Positions 29,002-40,057 are shown, numbered from the stretch's first letter. The stretch is 64,000 nucleotides of DNA from Colwellia sp. 20A7 (GCF_009832865.1 NZ_CP047130.1:4402001-4466000); one strand, 5' to 3'. Made by a program: numbers and translations. The notes: generated from the sequence alone by a model not told the origin.

Positions 29002-29329
29002 TGTTTTTCCTTTGTTCACGAACTAGAGAGGGTGCTAATGCATTTAAGCGGGATATCCTATATCAACGTGGTTGTTATTGCTAACAACAATAGCCAAAAA
29101 AACTCAATCATTAGTCGTAGTACCTAAGATATTTACGCTTAAAACGCCTTAAAATTTACATATGAACATTTTTAGACCAACCTTTAGCCTTAAATTATTT
29201 TTTTATAGGTATTAGTCGTTAGTATAGATAGGATTTTTACGGGTGTTATCACAGAATTTATCGGCCGCAAGCGACCGATTTTTTATACAATACAAATATA
29301 GCGCTTAAAACAATACGGAATAGCTAACA
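29002..29329. other. Intergenic region between polA and the permease gene
   Basis: No gene supported. A hairpin at about 29260-29279 (TCGGCCGC with GCGACCGA, one non-canonical pair) lies about 50 bp past the polA stop and is flanked by T on the plus strand; it may end polA transcription. The permease promoter must lie in the rest. Confidence 0.4.
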
Positions 29330-32143
29330 CTAATGTGCTTCATCCCAATTATCACCTATGCCTGCTTCAGCAATTAGCGGCACACTTAATTGCACCGCAT
29401 TATTCATCAGATCGACTAGTTTAGCCGTCACCTCTTCCACGATATCTTGATGGATTTCAAAAATTAATTCATCATGTACCTGCATCGTCATTTTGACCCG
29501 GTCATCATTTTGTTCATTTAACCACACAGAAACATCAAGCATGGCTTTTTTGATGATATCTGCTGCTGTGCCTTGCATCGGTGCGTTAATAGCAGCACGT
29601 TCAGCTCCTTTTCTTCGCATACCATTTTTTGATTTTATTTCAGGTAAATATAAACGGCGACCATATAAAGTTTCAACATAGCCTTGCTCACTGGCTTGTT
29701 CGCGAGTTTCTTCCATATATGTCAAAACACCCGGGTAACGTTGGAAATATCTATCTTGATATTCTTGCGCCTGCTGACGACCTATACTTAACTGCTTTGC
29801 CAAGCCAAAAGCCGACATACCATAAATTAATCCAAAGTTAATCGCTTTAGCGCTACGACGCTGGTCCGTTGTAACCTCATCTAATTCAACTGAAAAAATT
29901 TCAGCTGCTGTTGCTTTATGAATGTCTTTACCTTCGCTAAAAGCAGTCACTAAGCCTTTATCGTTAGATAAATGCGCCATAATACGTAATTCAATTTGAG
30001 AGTAATCAATAGCAACAATTTTATAGTCTGTTGGGGCGATAAACGCTTGGCGAATTTTACGGCCTTGTTCGCTACGAATTGGAATGTTCTGTAGATTAGG
30101 ATCGGTTGACGATAAACGCCCAGTTGCAGTGACAGCTTGATGATACGAAGTATGCACTCGACCTGTTTTAGCACTCACCATTAAAGGTAATTTGTCTGTA
30201 TAAGTAGATTTTAATTTACTTAATCCGCGGTTTTCTAAAATAACTTTTGGTAAAGGATAATCCAGCGCTAACTCTTGTAGTACCTCTTCTGCAGTAGAAG
30301 GTGCACCTTTAGGCGTTTTCTTAATAACCGGTATTTTTAGTTCTTCAAATAATATTTGTTGTAATTGCTTAGGTGATCCTAAATTAAAACTTTTACCTGC
30401 TAGGTTATGCGCTTCAATTTCTAATTCATCTAAGCGTTGACCAATACTATGGCTTTGTTGATCAAGCACGTCGCAATCAATTAATACCCCTGTTTGCTCC
30501 ATTTTTGCTAGCACAGGCATTAACGGCATTTCAATCTCATTATAAACGCTTAATTGCTCAGGTAGTTGCTCAAGGGCAGGAAAAATAGCGTGATGTAAAC
30601 GTAAAGTAATATCAGCATCTTCTGCAGCATAGTAACCCGATTTTTCAATATCTATTTGATTGAAAGTTAACTGCTTAGCACCTTTACCGGCCACATCTTC
30701 AAACGATACTGTTTTATAATCTAGATACTTAAGTGATAACGCATCCATATTATGTCGCGTTGCAACGCTGTTATAACAATAGGACTCAAGCATAGTATCG
30801 AATGCTGCACCTTGTAATTTAATGTCGTAATGACTTAATACATTGGCATCGTATTTTAAATTTTGACCAATTTTTTTAATCTCAGTACTTTCTAATAGAG
30901 GTTTTAATTGTGCTAACACCCAATCTAAATCTAGTTGGTATGGCGCATCAATATAATCATGGGCCAATGGTACATAAGCTGCTATTCCTGACTCTATCGC
31001 AAACGATAAACCCACTAACTCCGCTTTCATATAATCAACACTGGTAGTTTCAGTATCAAAAGCAAAAGCAGTACAATCTTTAAGTTTTTCTAACCAAGCA
31101 TTAAAGCTTATTTTATCTAAAATAATATCGTATTTAGCATCCGCCACTTCTGCTGAGATAATATCAACATTTTCCGTTTTACTCTTTGCTGTATCTTTTG
31201 CGGTATCTGTAGGCACTTTATTAACGGTATTACTTACCACTTGCTCACTTTTGCTATTACTACTACCTTTACCTAAATCAGCTAACAAGCGCTTTAATTC
31301 AAACTCTTGATAAAGTGAAGCGAGTGCCTCAACATCGGGTTCTGTAGGCTGTAATTGCTCAACACTTTGCTCTAACTCAACATCACATTTTATTGTAGCG
31401 AGCAAATATGAAAGTGGTAGTTGCTCGAGCGCTTCACGTAAGTTTTCACCTATTTTTCCTTTTACCTTGTCAGCATTAGCAATGACTTCATCTAATGTGC
31501 CGTGTTCAGCTAACCATTTTACCGCAGTTTTAGGACCACACTTAACTACACCAGGTATGTTGTCAACTTTGTCGCCCATTAACGCAAGATAATCGATAAT
31601 TTGATCAGGTCGTACGCCAAATTTTTCACTCACACCTGCTTCATTTAATTCAACAGCTGTCATCGTGTTGATCAAACGTACATGCGGCGTAACTAATTGC
31701 GCCATATCTTTATCGCCAGTTGAGATCACAGTTTCTATACCCTGCTCACTCGCTTGCTTCGCTAAAGTACCAATAACATCATCAGCCTCAACCCCAGGAA
31801 TAACCAATAATGGCAAACCCATAGCACTAATAATATTATGTAAAGGTGCTATTTGTGTACGTAATTCATCCGGCATCGGTGGACGATTTGCTTTATATTC
31901 AGGGTATAAATCGTTACGGAAAGTCTTACCTTTCGCATCAAAAATGACAACTACATTGCCATTTGGGTAGTCTTTTTTCAAACTACGGATCATATTCAAA
32001 ACACCAGTGATCGCTCCCGTAGGTTGACCACTCGCCGTTGATAAAGCTTGTAAATATGGAACATGATATGCGCGAAATAAATACGAAGAACCATCCACTA
32101 GAATTAAAGGTGATAATGGTGAATTTTCTGTCGAAGTTGTCAT
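29330..32143 (-). CDS. polA: DNA polymerase I
   Basis: A 937-residue polymerase (E. coli 928). The 5'-3' exonuclease domain (1 to about 290) has LVDGSSYLFRAYH, GVEADDVIGTLA and GDKVDNIPGV. A charged linker follows, then the 3'-5' exonuclease domain with AFDTETTSVDYM intact (proofreading Asp and Glu present) and AAEDADITLRL. The polymerase domain has motif A VAIDYSQIELRIMAHLS, motif B RRSAKAINFGLIYGMSAFG and motif C MQVHDELIFE. It functions in Okazaki fragment processing and repair. Two perfect DnaA boxes lie upstream (32233 and 32377). Confidence 0.97.
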   Translation of the reverse strand: MTTSTENSPLSPLILVDGSSYLFRAYHVPYLQALSTASGQPTGAITGVLNMIRSLKKDYPNGNVVVIFDAKGKTFRNDLYPEYKANRPPMPDELRTQIAPLHNIISAMGLPLLVIPGVEADDVIGTLAKQASEQGIETVISTGDKDMAQLVTPHVRLINTMTAVELNEAGVSEKFGVRPDQIIDYLALMGDKVDNIPGVVKCGPKTAVKWLAEHGTLDEVIANADKVKGKIGENLREALEQLPLSYLLATIKCDVELEQSVEQLQPTEPDVEALASLYQEFELKRLLADLGKGSSNSKSEQVVSNTVNKVPTDTAKDTAKSKTENVDIISAEVADAKYDIILDKISFNAWLEKLKDCTAFAFDTETTSVDYMKAELVGLSFAIESGIAAYVPLAHDYIDAPYQLDLDWVLAQLKPLLESTEIKKIGQNLKYDANVLSHYDIKLQGAAFDTMLESYCYNSVATRHNMDALSLKYLDYKTVSFEDVAGKGAKQLTFNQIDIEKSGYYAAEDADITLRLHHAIFPALEQLPEQLSVYNEIEMPLMPVLAKMEQTGVLIDCDVLDQQSHSIGQRLDELEIEAHNLAGKSFNLGSPKQLQQILFEELKIPVIKKTPKGAPSTAEEVLQELALDYPLPKVILENRGLSKLKSTYTDKLPLMVSAKTGRVHTSYHQAVTATGRLSSTDPNLQNIPIRSEQGRKIRQAFIAPTDYKIVAIDYSQIELRIMAHLSNDKGLVTAFSEGKDIHKATAAEIFSVELDEVTTDQRRSAKAINFGLIYGMSAFGLAKQLSIGRQQAQEYQDRYFQRYPGVLTYMEETREQASEQGYVETLYGRRLYLPEIKSKNGMRRKGAERAAINAPMQGTAADIIKKAMLDVSVWLNEQNDDRVKMTMQVHDELIFEIHQDIVEEVTAKLVDLMNNAVQLSVPLIAEAGIGDNWDEAH

Positions 32144-32232
32144 AGGAAATTTGTCTAAACAATAATATAGCGTAAGGATGCCATAAAGCGCGCTGTAGCT
32201 CTACTACACTATGACAATTGGTGCAAAATGAA

Positions 32233-32385
32233 TGTGGATAACTTTGTTAATAAGCGCAAAAAAACGCCAGAAAAGTGAATGTCACTATTCTGGTAATTAT
32301 ATTCATACGTATGATTTTATTGAAAAAAGATAGGAACGAAATCTTTTTAGTGCACAATATTTTTTATTTTTATTTTTGTGGATAA
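32233..32385 (-). promoter_or_regulatory. Two perfect DnaA-box sequences upstream of polA
   Basis: TTATCCACA occurs twice on the minus strand, at 32233-32241 and 32377-32385, in the same orientation and 144 bp apart, in A/T-rich DNA within 250 bp of the polA start. DnaA control of polA is a possibility, not shown. The whole 32144-32792 gap lacks a supported gene. Confidence 0.5.
32257..32293 (-). terminator. Intrinsic terminator upstream of polA on the minus strand
   Basis: A 12-bp stem with one mismatch (32267-32278 with 32282-32293), 3-nt loop, followed on the minus strand by CG and seven T. It would end a minus-strand transcript before polA, coming either from the gene at 32793 or from an unannotated short RNA. 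Confidence 0.65.
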
Positions 32386-32654
32386 ATAAATTTATCTGCG
32401 TTACGTTTTTGATTATATAAACAGCAACCAAGCAAATAACGTCAACAGAGATTATCAGAATTCCACAGCTTTACCAGCACATTATTAAACTTTTTTTAAG
32501 GATTTATTACCGATTAAAATAACAAAAAAATATAAGCCTTTAGTAGCAAGACTTTCAAACTAGCTATTAAATTTTAATGATGAAAAATTAGTTTTTATTT
32601 TAAAAAATAAGTAGTGATATGATTGAAAATATAACGACGGCTCACCTAAAATTT

Positions 32655-32674
32655 ATATCTCTTTAAAGAGATAT
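32655..32674. repeat. Perfect 20-bp palindrome
   Basis: ATATCTCTTT is followed directly by its reverse complement with no loop. It lies about 120 bp past the minus-strand hypothetical gene; operator or A/T-rich hairpin, function unknown. Confidence 0.5.
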
Positions 32675-32792
32675 TGACCAATAACAAAATTACCTAACCT
32701 AACTTTACATTATTCTTGTTTACAGTAACTTCTACGCACTCAATTTCGCGGAGCATATCATCAAAACCTCTTCAACTCTATGCTAGTGACAT

Positions 32793-33197
32793 TTATTGTG
32801 TATATACTTCGTCTGTTGCATCATTTATAAATCCATGACAAATATAGCCGATAAGTAATTTAGGCTTTTTGTTCATATATAAAAAATGTTCATAACCAAT
32901 CGAAAAAGCGAAAGGACTTGCATTGTAATCAGCATAATATTGATCTCGCCCTAAACGCGCTTCATTTACACCTGATGCAAAACCACTTAAAAAATCTTCT
33001 CTATTATTAAGTATCAAACAAATCATGCCATCATCATTATGTACAAGTTCTATAGCACCTTCACCGATAAACTTGTTAACAACAGATTCATTGAAGTAGC
33101 CAGTGTACTGTTCAGTTTCCATATCATAAGAAACAGATGAACCATCGCCAGCTTCCATTAGCGAGGAAAATAGCTCTCTTACTTTTTTTGAAATCAT
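32793..33197 (-). CDS. Hypothetical protein
   Basis: A 134-residue acidic soluble protein with no signal peptide or membrane segment. It is rich in aromatic residues in the C-terminal half (YYADYNASPFAFSIGYEHF). I recognise no family or catalytic motif. The ATG at 33197 has only a weak purine-rich upstream region (near the stretch read as AATAACTAAAT). It lies 73 bp downstream of the GDPD-type lipoprotein gene on the same strand, so it may be cotranscribed with it. No transcription stop is obvious before the hairpin at 32257-32293. Confidence 0.55.
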   Translation of the reverse strand: MISKKVRELFSSLMEAGDGSSVSYDMETEQYTGYFNESVVNKFIGEGAIELVHNDDGMICLILNNREDFLSGFASGVNEARLGRDQYYADYNASPFAFSIGYEHFLYMNKKPKLLIGYICHGFINDATDEVYTQ

Positions 33198-33270
33198 TTA
33201 TTTAGTTATTCTATCGAAAAATTAAAAGGTAAACACGAATGATACCTTAATTTCTACGAATCTATAATTG

Positions 33271-34557
33271 CTACTGATCTATCGCCATACAATTTGCATA
33301 ATAAGTTACCGTTGCAGGCCAATCAGAAAATACACCAACTACGCCTACTTGTTTTGCTAAAACATCTAACAGCACAAGTACATCAGCTTCGCTACTTATT
33401 GCCTCTGTTATGCTTTGGTAATACCAACCTCCACCATTAGCAAGCAAGCCTGAGCGTTCAAGTGACCAAGTAATAATCTTAAGCTCAGCGGCTTTGTCGG
33501 CCTTAGCATATTGTGATGGAATGATTGCCCCTTCGGGGTCTAAAGTAACTAACATCCATAAAGGTGGCGCTATATATTCAACACCTTCGCTTTTTAATTG
33601 CTGCATACTAGGCACCCAAGTCTTAGGGTTTTCAGGATCAAAATCAGCCCCTACATTTCTTTCATCAAGAAATATAGCTTGTTTACCGAATAACGGTGCA
33701 TGCGTTATCCAATATTTTACATCTGCCAGATTAAATGATTGTGGGTACACTTGAGCAGCCGGCACGCCCGCAGATATATATTCGTCTAACATTTTTTGAG
33801 CATAGTCTGTTTGACTAAAGTCGTTGAAAGGCATTTTTACACTGGCAGATTTTAATTCAGGCGACATTTTAACCCCGGATTTTTTAAACATTTCAATGCT
33901 TTCAGCATGCGTCATTAATGTGCCTTTGCCTGAGTACAGATCCGTTCGCCAATTCGGTGTACCCGCCAAATATTCCTCTACCGTGGTAGCTTGGGTATTG
34001 GCACCGTCCATTTTTCCTGTCAGTGTTTTAAATTGGGCAAGTGTAATATCGCTGGTACAACACATGGCGGTAGCAGCAATGTCATTAATTGGATCTGCTG
34101 GGATGAAGGGCTGTGAACATTGTTTTGCAAGCTCAGGAATAGCCAATATATTCGTTGTAGTGGCTAAATCGCATTGTGAGTGACGACAGACTAAGGCCTT
34201 ATCTGAAGTAAAAGTAACATCACACTCTACAATGCCTGCACCTGAATCTATCGCCGCTTGATATGACTCGCGTGTATGTTCAGGAAATAGCATGGGAGCA
34301 CCACGATGTCCTAATGAAAAGTCAGAACGATAAAAAGTATTATCTTTACACTGCTCTAATTTGGTTTTTAGCTCACTGTCTTGCATTTCGTTAATTAAAA
34401 ATAGAGGCCTTAACCCAACTTTAGCAACAACTTTACCTGCCATCTTGTTGCTTACTTCATTGATTGGGTTGGTAACATGACGACTACAGCCCGCTAAAAC
34501 AAAAGAAGTGAATAAAAAAAGAACAAATTCGTGTTTTTTAAGAAAACAGATAAACAT
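33271..34557 (-). CDS. Glycerophosphodiester phosphodiesterase family lipoprotein
   Basis: A 428-residue protein with a lipoprotein signal (hydrophobic stretch ending VLAGC at residues 20-24), so probably anchored in an envelope membrane. The GDPD catalytic domain begins [19 protein letters not shown], with the catalytic His-Arg, then [14 protein letters not shown] (Glu and Asp metal ligands) and VCRHSQCDL, carrying the second catalytic His. The C-terminal [10 protein letters not shown] is also typical. Such enzymes release glycerol 3-phosphate from glycerophosphodiesters. Two extra Cys pairs (CDL...CSQ, MCCTSD) suggest disulfides. Substrate is inferred from the family. Confidence 0.85.
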   Translation of the reverse strand: MFICFLKKHEFVLFLFTSFVLAGCSRHVTNPINEVSNKMAGKVVAKVGLRPLFLINEMQDSELKTKLEQCKDNTFYRSDFSLGHRGAPMLFPEHTRESYQAAIDSGAGIVECDVTFTSDKALVCRHSQCDLATTTNILAIPELAKQCSQPFIPADPINDIAATAMCCTSDITLAQFKTLTGKMDGANTQATTVEEYLAGTPNWRTDLYSGKGTLMTHAESIEMFKKSGVKMSPELKSASVKMPFNDFSQTDYAQKMLDEYISAGVPAAQVYPQSFNLADVKYWITHAPLFGKQAIFLDERNVGADFDPENPKTWVPSMQQLKSEGVEYIAPPLWMLVTLDPEGAIIPSQYAKADKAAELKIITWSLERSGLLANGGGWYYQSITEAISSEADVLVLLDVLAKQVGVVGVFSDWPATVTYYANCMAIDQ

Positions 34558-34642
34558 AGCTGAACCTTGTATTTACGCTTAATAAAATATTACTTAATAT
34601 TCTGTCAGGATAGATAATAATTATGGCAGTTTAATGAATACT

Positions 34643-34672
34643 CGAGATCCAGAATCAAGTTCAGGATGACGG
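34643..34672 (-). repeat. Dispersed repeat copy (GTCATYCTGA type) with degenerate neighbours
   Basis: The minus strand here reads CCGTCATCCTGAACTTGATT and onward, matching a plus-strand copy at 56142-56171 at 23 of 30 positions. Partial copies of the same core (TTCAGGATGATG and TTCAAGATGATGG) follow at about 34680-34696 and 34735-34747. The flanking 34558-34815 gap has no gene. Confidence 0.55.
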
Positions 34673-34815
34673 TGTGGAGCTTCAGGATGATGTAGTGCGG
34701 CTCAGAATAACAAAGGGGTATAGAGTAAAGGAGGTTCAAGATGATGGAAAAGCTGAGGATAGCTCAATTAGAGAACCGAACTATCCTTTTTAGACACTTA
34801 TTTTCAGCATAAACC

Positions 34816-36183
34816 CTATAGGGTAACAAACTCTTCAGCTGACGTAGGATGAATTGCAATGGTGTTATCAAAATCAGCTTTAGTTGCGCCCATTTTCATT
34901 GCCACAGCAAAACCTTGTAGTAACTCATCACTACCAAAACCAATACTATGCAAACCAACCACTTTTTCTTCAGCGCCAGCACAAATAAGTTTCATACGGG
35001 TAGGATCACGATAATCTTCCGTCATCGCTTGGTAAAGTGCCGTGAATTGAGAGTTATACACACTGATATTATCTTCACCATACTCAGTTACGGCTTCAGC
35101 TTCCGTTAAGCCTACAGTACCAATAACAGGATGACTGAATACTACGGTAGCGATGCCTGTGTAGTCTAAATGTAGGTCAGTTTTGTTGTTAAATAAGCGT
35201 TCACATAAACGTCGGCCTGCTGCCACTGCAACAGGAGTTAATTGTGCACGCCCGGTGTTATCACCTACGGCATAAATACCTGGTACGTTAGTGTTTTGAT
35301 ATTTATCAGTTACGATGAAGCCTCGTTTATCAAGCTCTACGCCTGCAAGATCTAAATTGATGTTATCAGTTGCTGGTTCTCTACCAATAGCCCAAACTAC
35401 TTGCTCTACAGGGCCAATAGACTTGCCATTAGTAAGGTGTACTACCAATTGTCCGTCAGCTAATTTTTCTATACGTTCAGGTGTACTGTGATTATGTAAA
35501 GTTGGACCATGTTTTGCCATTTGCTCAACTAGGGTGTTACTTAGCATGTCATCAAACGTACGTAATGGTTTTTCATTTCGAACTAATAAATGCGTTTCTG
35601 TACCCAAACCATGGAAAACACCCGCTAATTCAACTGCAATATAACCTGCGCCAATAACAGCTACTGACTTAGGTTGCTCTGTTAACGCAAAAAAACCATC
35701 AGAATTAAGACCAAATTCAGCACCTTCAATGCTTGGAATTGACGGACGACCACCGGTAGCAATAGTAATATGATCAGCGGTATATAAAGTACCATCAACA
35801 TCTACGGTATTCTTGTCTACGAATTTAGCGAAGCCTTGAATAACAGTGACATCGTTAGCATCAAAACCACGCTGATAAGCAGCATGAATTCGTTCAATGT
35901 AAGCTTCTCGGTTTTTAACCAAACGACTCCAATCAAAGCCATTATTCTCTATTTTAAAATCACCTAAATTAAAACCGTAATCGTGAGCATATTTTAATGC
36001 ATCACTAATTTGTCCTGCATACCACATGGCTTTTTTAGGAACACAGCCAACATTTACACAAGTGCCACCTATATATTTCGCTTCAATCACAGCAGCTTTT
36101 TTACCTAATCGTGCTGCTCTATTGGCTGATGCTATTCCGCCACTACCTGCGCCTATTGCTAAGTAATCAAAATGTTGTGTCAT
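34816..36183 (-). CDS. gor: Glutathione-disulfide reductase
   Basis: A 455-residue FAD- and NADPH-dependent enzyme that reduces oxidised glutathione. The FAD site is [16 protein letters not shown] (about 9-24), the redox disulfide is [13 protein letters not shown] (C42 and C47), the NADPH-binding fold is [19 protein letters not shown], and the catalytic His lies in [14 protein letters not shown] at the C terminus of the partner subunit. The ATG at 36183 is preferred to an in-frame TTG at 36195, since GGAA lies just before it and the family N terminus fits. It is divergent from prlC. Confidence 0.95.
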   Translation of the reverse strand: MTQHFDYLAIGAGSGGIASANRAARLGKKAAVIEAKYIGGTCVNVGCVPKKAMWYAGQISDALKYAHDYGFNLGDFKIENNGFDWSRLVKNREAYIERIHAAYQRGFDANDVTVIQGFAKFVDKNTVDVDGTLYTADHITIATGGRPSIPSIEGAEFGLNSDGFFALTEQPKSVAVIGAGYIAVELAGVFHGLGTETHLLVRNEKPLRTFDDMLSNTLVEQMAKHGPTLHNHSTPERIEKLADGQLVVHLTNGKSIGPVEQVVWAIGREPATDNINLDLAGVELDKRGFIVTDKYQNTNVPGIYAVGDNTGRAQLTPVAVAAGRRLCERLFNNKTDLHLDYTGIATVVFSHPVIGTVGLTEAEAVTEYGEDNISVYNSQFTALYQAMTEDYRDPTRMKLICAGAEEKVVGLHSIGFGSDELLQGFAVAMKMGATKADFDNTIAIHPTSAEEFVTL

Positions 36184-36399
36184 TGTATATTCCAAAAAAG
36201 TTAATTTATATTGCTTATGTTGTTATATCTGGGGATAAAACACAATTATTCAATTGTATTTAATGCTCAACAATAAAAATTAAGTAAGAATTAGTGAAGA
36301 ATTGGCTACACAATTGTCATCGCTAAGTAAATTTCACTTGAATATTGAATATTTGTCATCACATACTTTAGTATCGTCCATCTATTTATACTGACTATT

Positions 36400-38463
36400 A
36401 TGACTAATCCTTTATTACCACAAGCTGTAAAAAGCCTTGATTTACCTGCCTTTTCAAAAATAAAACCAGCGCATATTAAGCCTGCGGTAGAGCAAGCTAT
36501 AGCTGACTGTAAAAAAGTTATTAGTGACACATTAAGCAATAACACCTTGTTTACATGGGAAAACCTAGTCTTACCAATAGATGAAGTTGATGACGTTCTT
36601 TCTAAATTATGGTCGCCAGTTTCTCATCTAAATTCAGTAATGAGCAGTGACGAGCTACGAGAAGCTTATGAATCTTGCCTACCTTTATTATCAGAATACG
36701 GTACCTTTGTTGGTCAAAACCAAGGTTTATTTCAAGCATATCAAAGCTTAAAAGATAGTGATTCATTTAAAAACTTAGATACAGCGCAACAAAAAGTAAT
36801 TACCAATGCGTTACGTGATTTTAAATTATCGGGTATTGCCTTAAGTGACAACGACAAAAAACGTTACGGTGAAATTGTTTCACGTTTATCAGACCTCAGC
36901 TCAAGCTTTAGTAATAACGTCCTTGATGCAACGCATGCGTTTAGCGTAACAATTACCGACAAAGATGAGCTAACAGGCTTACCTGAAAGCACATTGGCTG
37001 CAGCAAAAGAGTTAGCTGAGTCAAAAGAAAAACAAGGTTATACCTTCACGCTTGATATTCCAAGTTACTTACCTGTGATGATGTATTGCGATAACGCTGA
37101 GTTACGTGAAAAAATGCATCGTGCATTTGTCACCCGCGCATCCGATCAAGGCCCTAATGCTGATGAGTTTAATAACAGCGATATTATGAATGAGCTATTA
37201 AGTTTGCGTCATGAACTGGCTAACTTACTTGATTTTGATAACTTCGCTCAACATTCTCTCGCCACTAAAATGGCCAACGATACTAGCGAAGTCATGGCGT
37301 TTTTAGAAAACTTAGCGCTAAAATCACAAGCCCAAGGTAAAGAAGACTTTAAAGAACTAAATGACTTTGCCGCCACTGAATTTGGTAAAAATGACTTACA
37401 AGCATGGGATTTAGCCTATTACAGCGAAAAATTAAAGCAAAGTCGCTATTCAATATCCGATGAAGAGTTACGCCCTTATTTCCCGAAAGACAAAGTTGTT
37501 TCAGGCTTATTTACAGTAGTAAACAAGCTGTTTGGTTTAAACATTAAACAACGTGAAGGTGTTGATGTTTGGAACAAAGACGTAAAGTTTTATGATATTT
37601 TTGATAAAGCGGGCGAAAAGCGTGGTAGCTTTTATTTTGATTTATATGCACGTGAGAAAAAACGCGGCGGCGCTTGGATGGACGTTTGCGTTGGTCGTAC
37701 TCAAAAAGCCGATGGTTCAATTCAATACCCTGTTGCTTATTTAACCTGTAATTTCAACGGTCCTGTCGGCAATAACCCAGCCTTATTCACCCATGATGAA
37801 GTGGTTACCTTATTCCATGAATTTGGCCATGGTATTCATCATATGTTGAGCCAAATTAATGCCGGCAGTGTTGCTTGTATCAATGGTGTGCCATGGGATG
37901 CGGTAGAACTACCAAGCCAATTTTTAGAAAACTGGTGTTGGCAACCAGAGGCGCTTGCCTTTATTTCAGGTCATTTTGAAACAGGCGAGCCATTACCGCA
38001 AGCCATGTTAGATAAAATGCTAGCGGCGAAAAACTTTCAATCAGCAATGCAAATGTTACGTCAGTTGGAGTTTAGTATTTTCGATTTCACTATGCATGCA
38101 AACTACGACCCTAAAGCTGAAAACAATGATAACCATATTCAACAAACGCTCGACAATGTAAGAGCGCAATATGCCGTAATAAAAGCCCCTGAGTTTAATC
38201 GTTTTCAACACGGGTTTAGCCATATATTTGGTGGTGGTTATTCAGCAGGTTATTACAGCTATAAATGGGCAGAAGTATTATCTGCCGATGCGTTTGGCTT
38301 ATTTGAAGAGCAAGGTATTTTCAATGAAGAAACAGGCCAATCATTCTTAACCAATATTTTAGAAAAAGGTGGCAGTGAAGAGCCAAGCGTTCTATTTGAA
38401 CGTTTTAGAGGCAGAGCACCAGAAATTGACGCAGTACTACGCCATAGCGGTATTGAAGCATAG
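36400..38463 (+). CDS. prlC: Oligopeptidase A (peptidase M3)
   Basis: A 687-residue cytosolic zinc metallopeptidase that degrades short peptides and cleaved signal peptides. The zinc site HEFGHGIHH (first His about 473) is intact, and the third ligand Glu lies in the following LPSQFLENWCW region. The N-terminal half is alpha-helical, as in the family. Length is close to E. coli OpdA/PrlC (680). In E. coli prlC is followed directly by rsmJ; here one extra gene sits between them, 4 bp after the prlC stop. Confidence 0.96.
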   Translation: MTNPLLPQAVKSLDLPAFSKIKPAHIKPAVEQAIADCKKVISDTLSNNTLFTWENLVLPIDEVDDVLSKLWSPVSHLNSVMSSDELREAYESCLPLLSEYGTFVGQNQGLFQAYQSLKDSDSFKNLDTAQQKVITNALRDFKLSGIALSDNDKKRYGEIVSRLSDLSSSFSNNVLDATHAFSVTITDKDELTGLPESTLAAAKELAESKEKQGYTFTLDIPSYLPVMMYCDNAELREKMHRAFVTRASDQGPNADEFNNSDIMNELLSLRHELANLLDFDNFAQHSLATKMANDTSEVMAFLENLALKSQAQGKEDFKELNDFAATEFGKNDLQAWDLAYYSEKLKQSRYSISDEELRPYFPKDKVVSGLFTVVNKLFGLNIKQREGVDVWNKDVKFYDIFDKAGEKRGSFYFDLYAREKKRGGAWMDVCVGRTQKADGSIQYPVAYLTCNFNGPVGNNPALFTHDEVVTLFHEFGHGIHHMLSQINAGSVACINGVPWDAVELPSQFLENWCWQPEALAFISGHFETGEPLPQAMLDKMLAAKNFQSAMQMLRQLEFSIFDFTMHANYDPKAENNDNHIQQTLDNVRAQYAVIKAPEFNRFQHGFSHIFGGGYSAGYYSYKWAEVLSADAFGLFEEQGIFNEETGQSFLTNILEKGGSEEPSVLFERFRGRAPEIDAVLRHSGIEA

Positions 38464-38467
38464 AGCG

Positions 38468-39241
38468 ATGAGCACAATGACAAAGACGGCAACCAACACA
38501 ACCGAAAAGTTTAGCCATTTATACCAACGTGCCGCAAATAGAAAAGGCGGCACAAAGGCTTTGGAGCTACTGCTTGGTCAAAAAATTGTTGGTAAAAAAT
38601 TATTGACCGATAGCGCCGCCCAGCAAAGTGTGGCGAATTTAACGGATGACCGTATTTTGTCAGCCTTTACCAAGCAAATTTTCAAATCAGGCTTTGTCTG
38701 GCGCGTAGTCGAAAATAAATGGCCTGATTTTGAAGACAGCTTTTTCAATTTTAACATTGAAAAAATACTGATGATGCCAGAGGAAATGCTGGAAAATAAA
38801 GCTGCAGATCCTAAAATTATCCGCAATTACAATAAAGTAAAAACCATTCAAGCCAATGCACAAATGATCTTTGAGCACCAAACCGAGCATAAAACCAGTT
38901 TTGCTCAGTTTATTGCCGACTGGCCTACAAGCGATATTATTGGCTTATGGACTTACTTGAAGAAAAACGGACAACGATTAGGCGGTAACACTGGCCCTTA
39001 TGCTCTGCGTTTGCTTGGCAAAGATACCTTTATTCTGAGTTCAGATGTTGAAGGTTATCTACGCGCTCAAAAAGTGATTGATGGTGGCTTGCAAAGCAAA
39101 AAAAGCTTAACCGCAATACAAACCTATTTTAATCAACTCCAACAAGAATCTGGTTACAGCCTAACGCAATTAAGCCGTTTAATCGCATTTGCCAGTGGTG
39201 ATAACTATGTTCATGTCGAGCTTCATGTTGAGCAAGTATAA
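38468..39241 (+). CDS. DNA-3-methyladenine glycosylase I-like protein (HhH-GPD superfamily)
   Basis: A 257-residue protein with Tag-like features: [19 protein letters not shown] in place of the Tag LSWxxILxKRxxFxxAF, then [18 protein letters not shown], which matches the IIRNxxKIxAxxxNA signature. It differs from E. coli Tag (187 residues) by N- and C-terminal additions and lacks its zinc-binding Cys/His set as far as I can see. It may remove alkylated bases, but activity is not assured. Two ATGs (38468 and 38477) are possible. Its last base overlaps the rsmJ start (TAATG), so the three genes form one operon. Confidence 0.7.
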   Translation: MSTMTKTATNTTEKFSHLYQRAANRKGGTKALELLLGQKIVGKKLLTDSAAQQSVANLTDDRILSAFTKQIFKSGFVWRVVENKWPDFEDSFFNFNIEKILMMPEEMLENKAADPKIIRNYNKVKTIQANAQMIFEHQTEHKTSFAQFIADWPTSDIIGLWTYLKKNGQRLGGNTGPYALRLLGKDTFILSSDVEGYLRAQKVIDGGLQSKKSLTAIQTYFNQLQQESGYSLTQLSRLIAFASGDNYVHVELHVEQV

Positions 39242-40041
39242 TGACTGAATATTTGTATAAACACATTGCCGTTGCTTATTGTGATGCGATTAACAGTGAC
39301 CAATGTAAACGTATTGCCAAAAAATGGCAGTTAGATTATATCGGTGATGCCGCTGCCGCGAATAAGCAGCCACAATTACAATTTTTATTACAGCTTAATC
39401 AACAAGCCTTAGAGCTTTTAAAATTAGACGAGCCTAAACTTGGTGGCGTTAAAGTAGACTTTGTTGAAGGTGCGGTGGCACATCGCAGGAAATTTGGCGG
39501 CGGCAGAGGTCAAGATATTGCCAAAGCAATTGGCTTAAAACACGGTTTTACGCCACATGTGTTAGACGCTACCGCGGGGCTAGGTCGAGATGCTTTTGTA
39601 CTAGCGGGTTTAGGTTGCCAAGTCACCTTAATGGAGCGTATGCCGATAGTGGCAGCTTTACTCGATGATGGCATAGAGCGCGCAAAGCTCAACAGCGAAG
39701 TCAGTGAAATAGCTAACCGCATGACGCTTGTGCATGCTTCATCGATTAAAAACATGAATTTGGCACAGCAAGTCGATGTAGTTTATCTTGATCCTATGTA
39801 CCCACACCGTGAAAAATCAGCGGCAGTAAAAAAAGAAATGCGCGTATTTCAATCATTAGTAGGTGAAGACCTCGATGCAGATGCACTACTTGAACCTGCC
39901 TTAGCCCTAGCTAAATATCGCGTGGTAGTTAAACGCCCTAGTTATGCGCCACCACTTAACAATATCAAACCAAGTACTTCAATCAAAATGAAGAAAAACA
40001 GATTCGATGTTTATGTTAAGCGAGCGATACCAAAGGTTTAA
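39241..40041 (+). CDS. rsmJ: 16S rRNA (guanine(1516)-N(2))-methyltransferase
   Basis: A 266-residue SAM-dependent enzyme that methylates G1516 of 16S rRNA. It contains [20 protein letters not shown], the SAM-binding [19 protein letters not shown] and the catalytic [19 protein letters not shown]. Length is close to the E. coli protein (250). Translation is coupled to the upstream glycosylase-like gene by a one-base overlap. A MITE-like element begins 17 bp after its stop. Confidence 0.96.
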   Translation: MTEYLYKHIAVAYCDAINSDQCKRIAKKWQLDYIGDAAAANKQPQLQFLLQLNQQALELLKLDEPKLGGVKVDFVEGAVAHRRKFGGGRGQDIAKAIGLKHGFTPHVLDATAGLGRDAFVLAGLGCQVTLMERMPIVAALLDDGIERAKLNSEVSEIANRMTLVHASSIKNMNLAQQVDVVYLDPMYPHREKSAAVKKEMRVFQSLVGEDLDADALLEPALALAKYRVVVKRPSYAPPLNNIKPSTSIKMKKNRFDVYVKRAIPKV

Positions 40042-40057
40042 GACACTTGAGCACATG

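Noticed and set aside
29002..29329. Spot 42-like RNA downstream of polA, as in enterobacteria
   Set aside because: I see no sequence resembling Spot 42 and no matching promoter or strong terminator arrangement on that strand.
30420..30620. Possible loss of a polA proofreading site
   Set aside because: The DTE motif and the AAEDAD motif are both present on inspection.
33494..34183. Plus-strand open frames inside the GDPD-type gene
   Set aside because: Shadows of the minus-strand coding sequence, whose catalytic motifs are clear.
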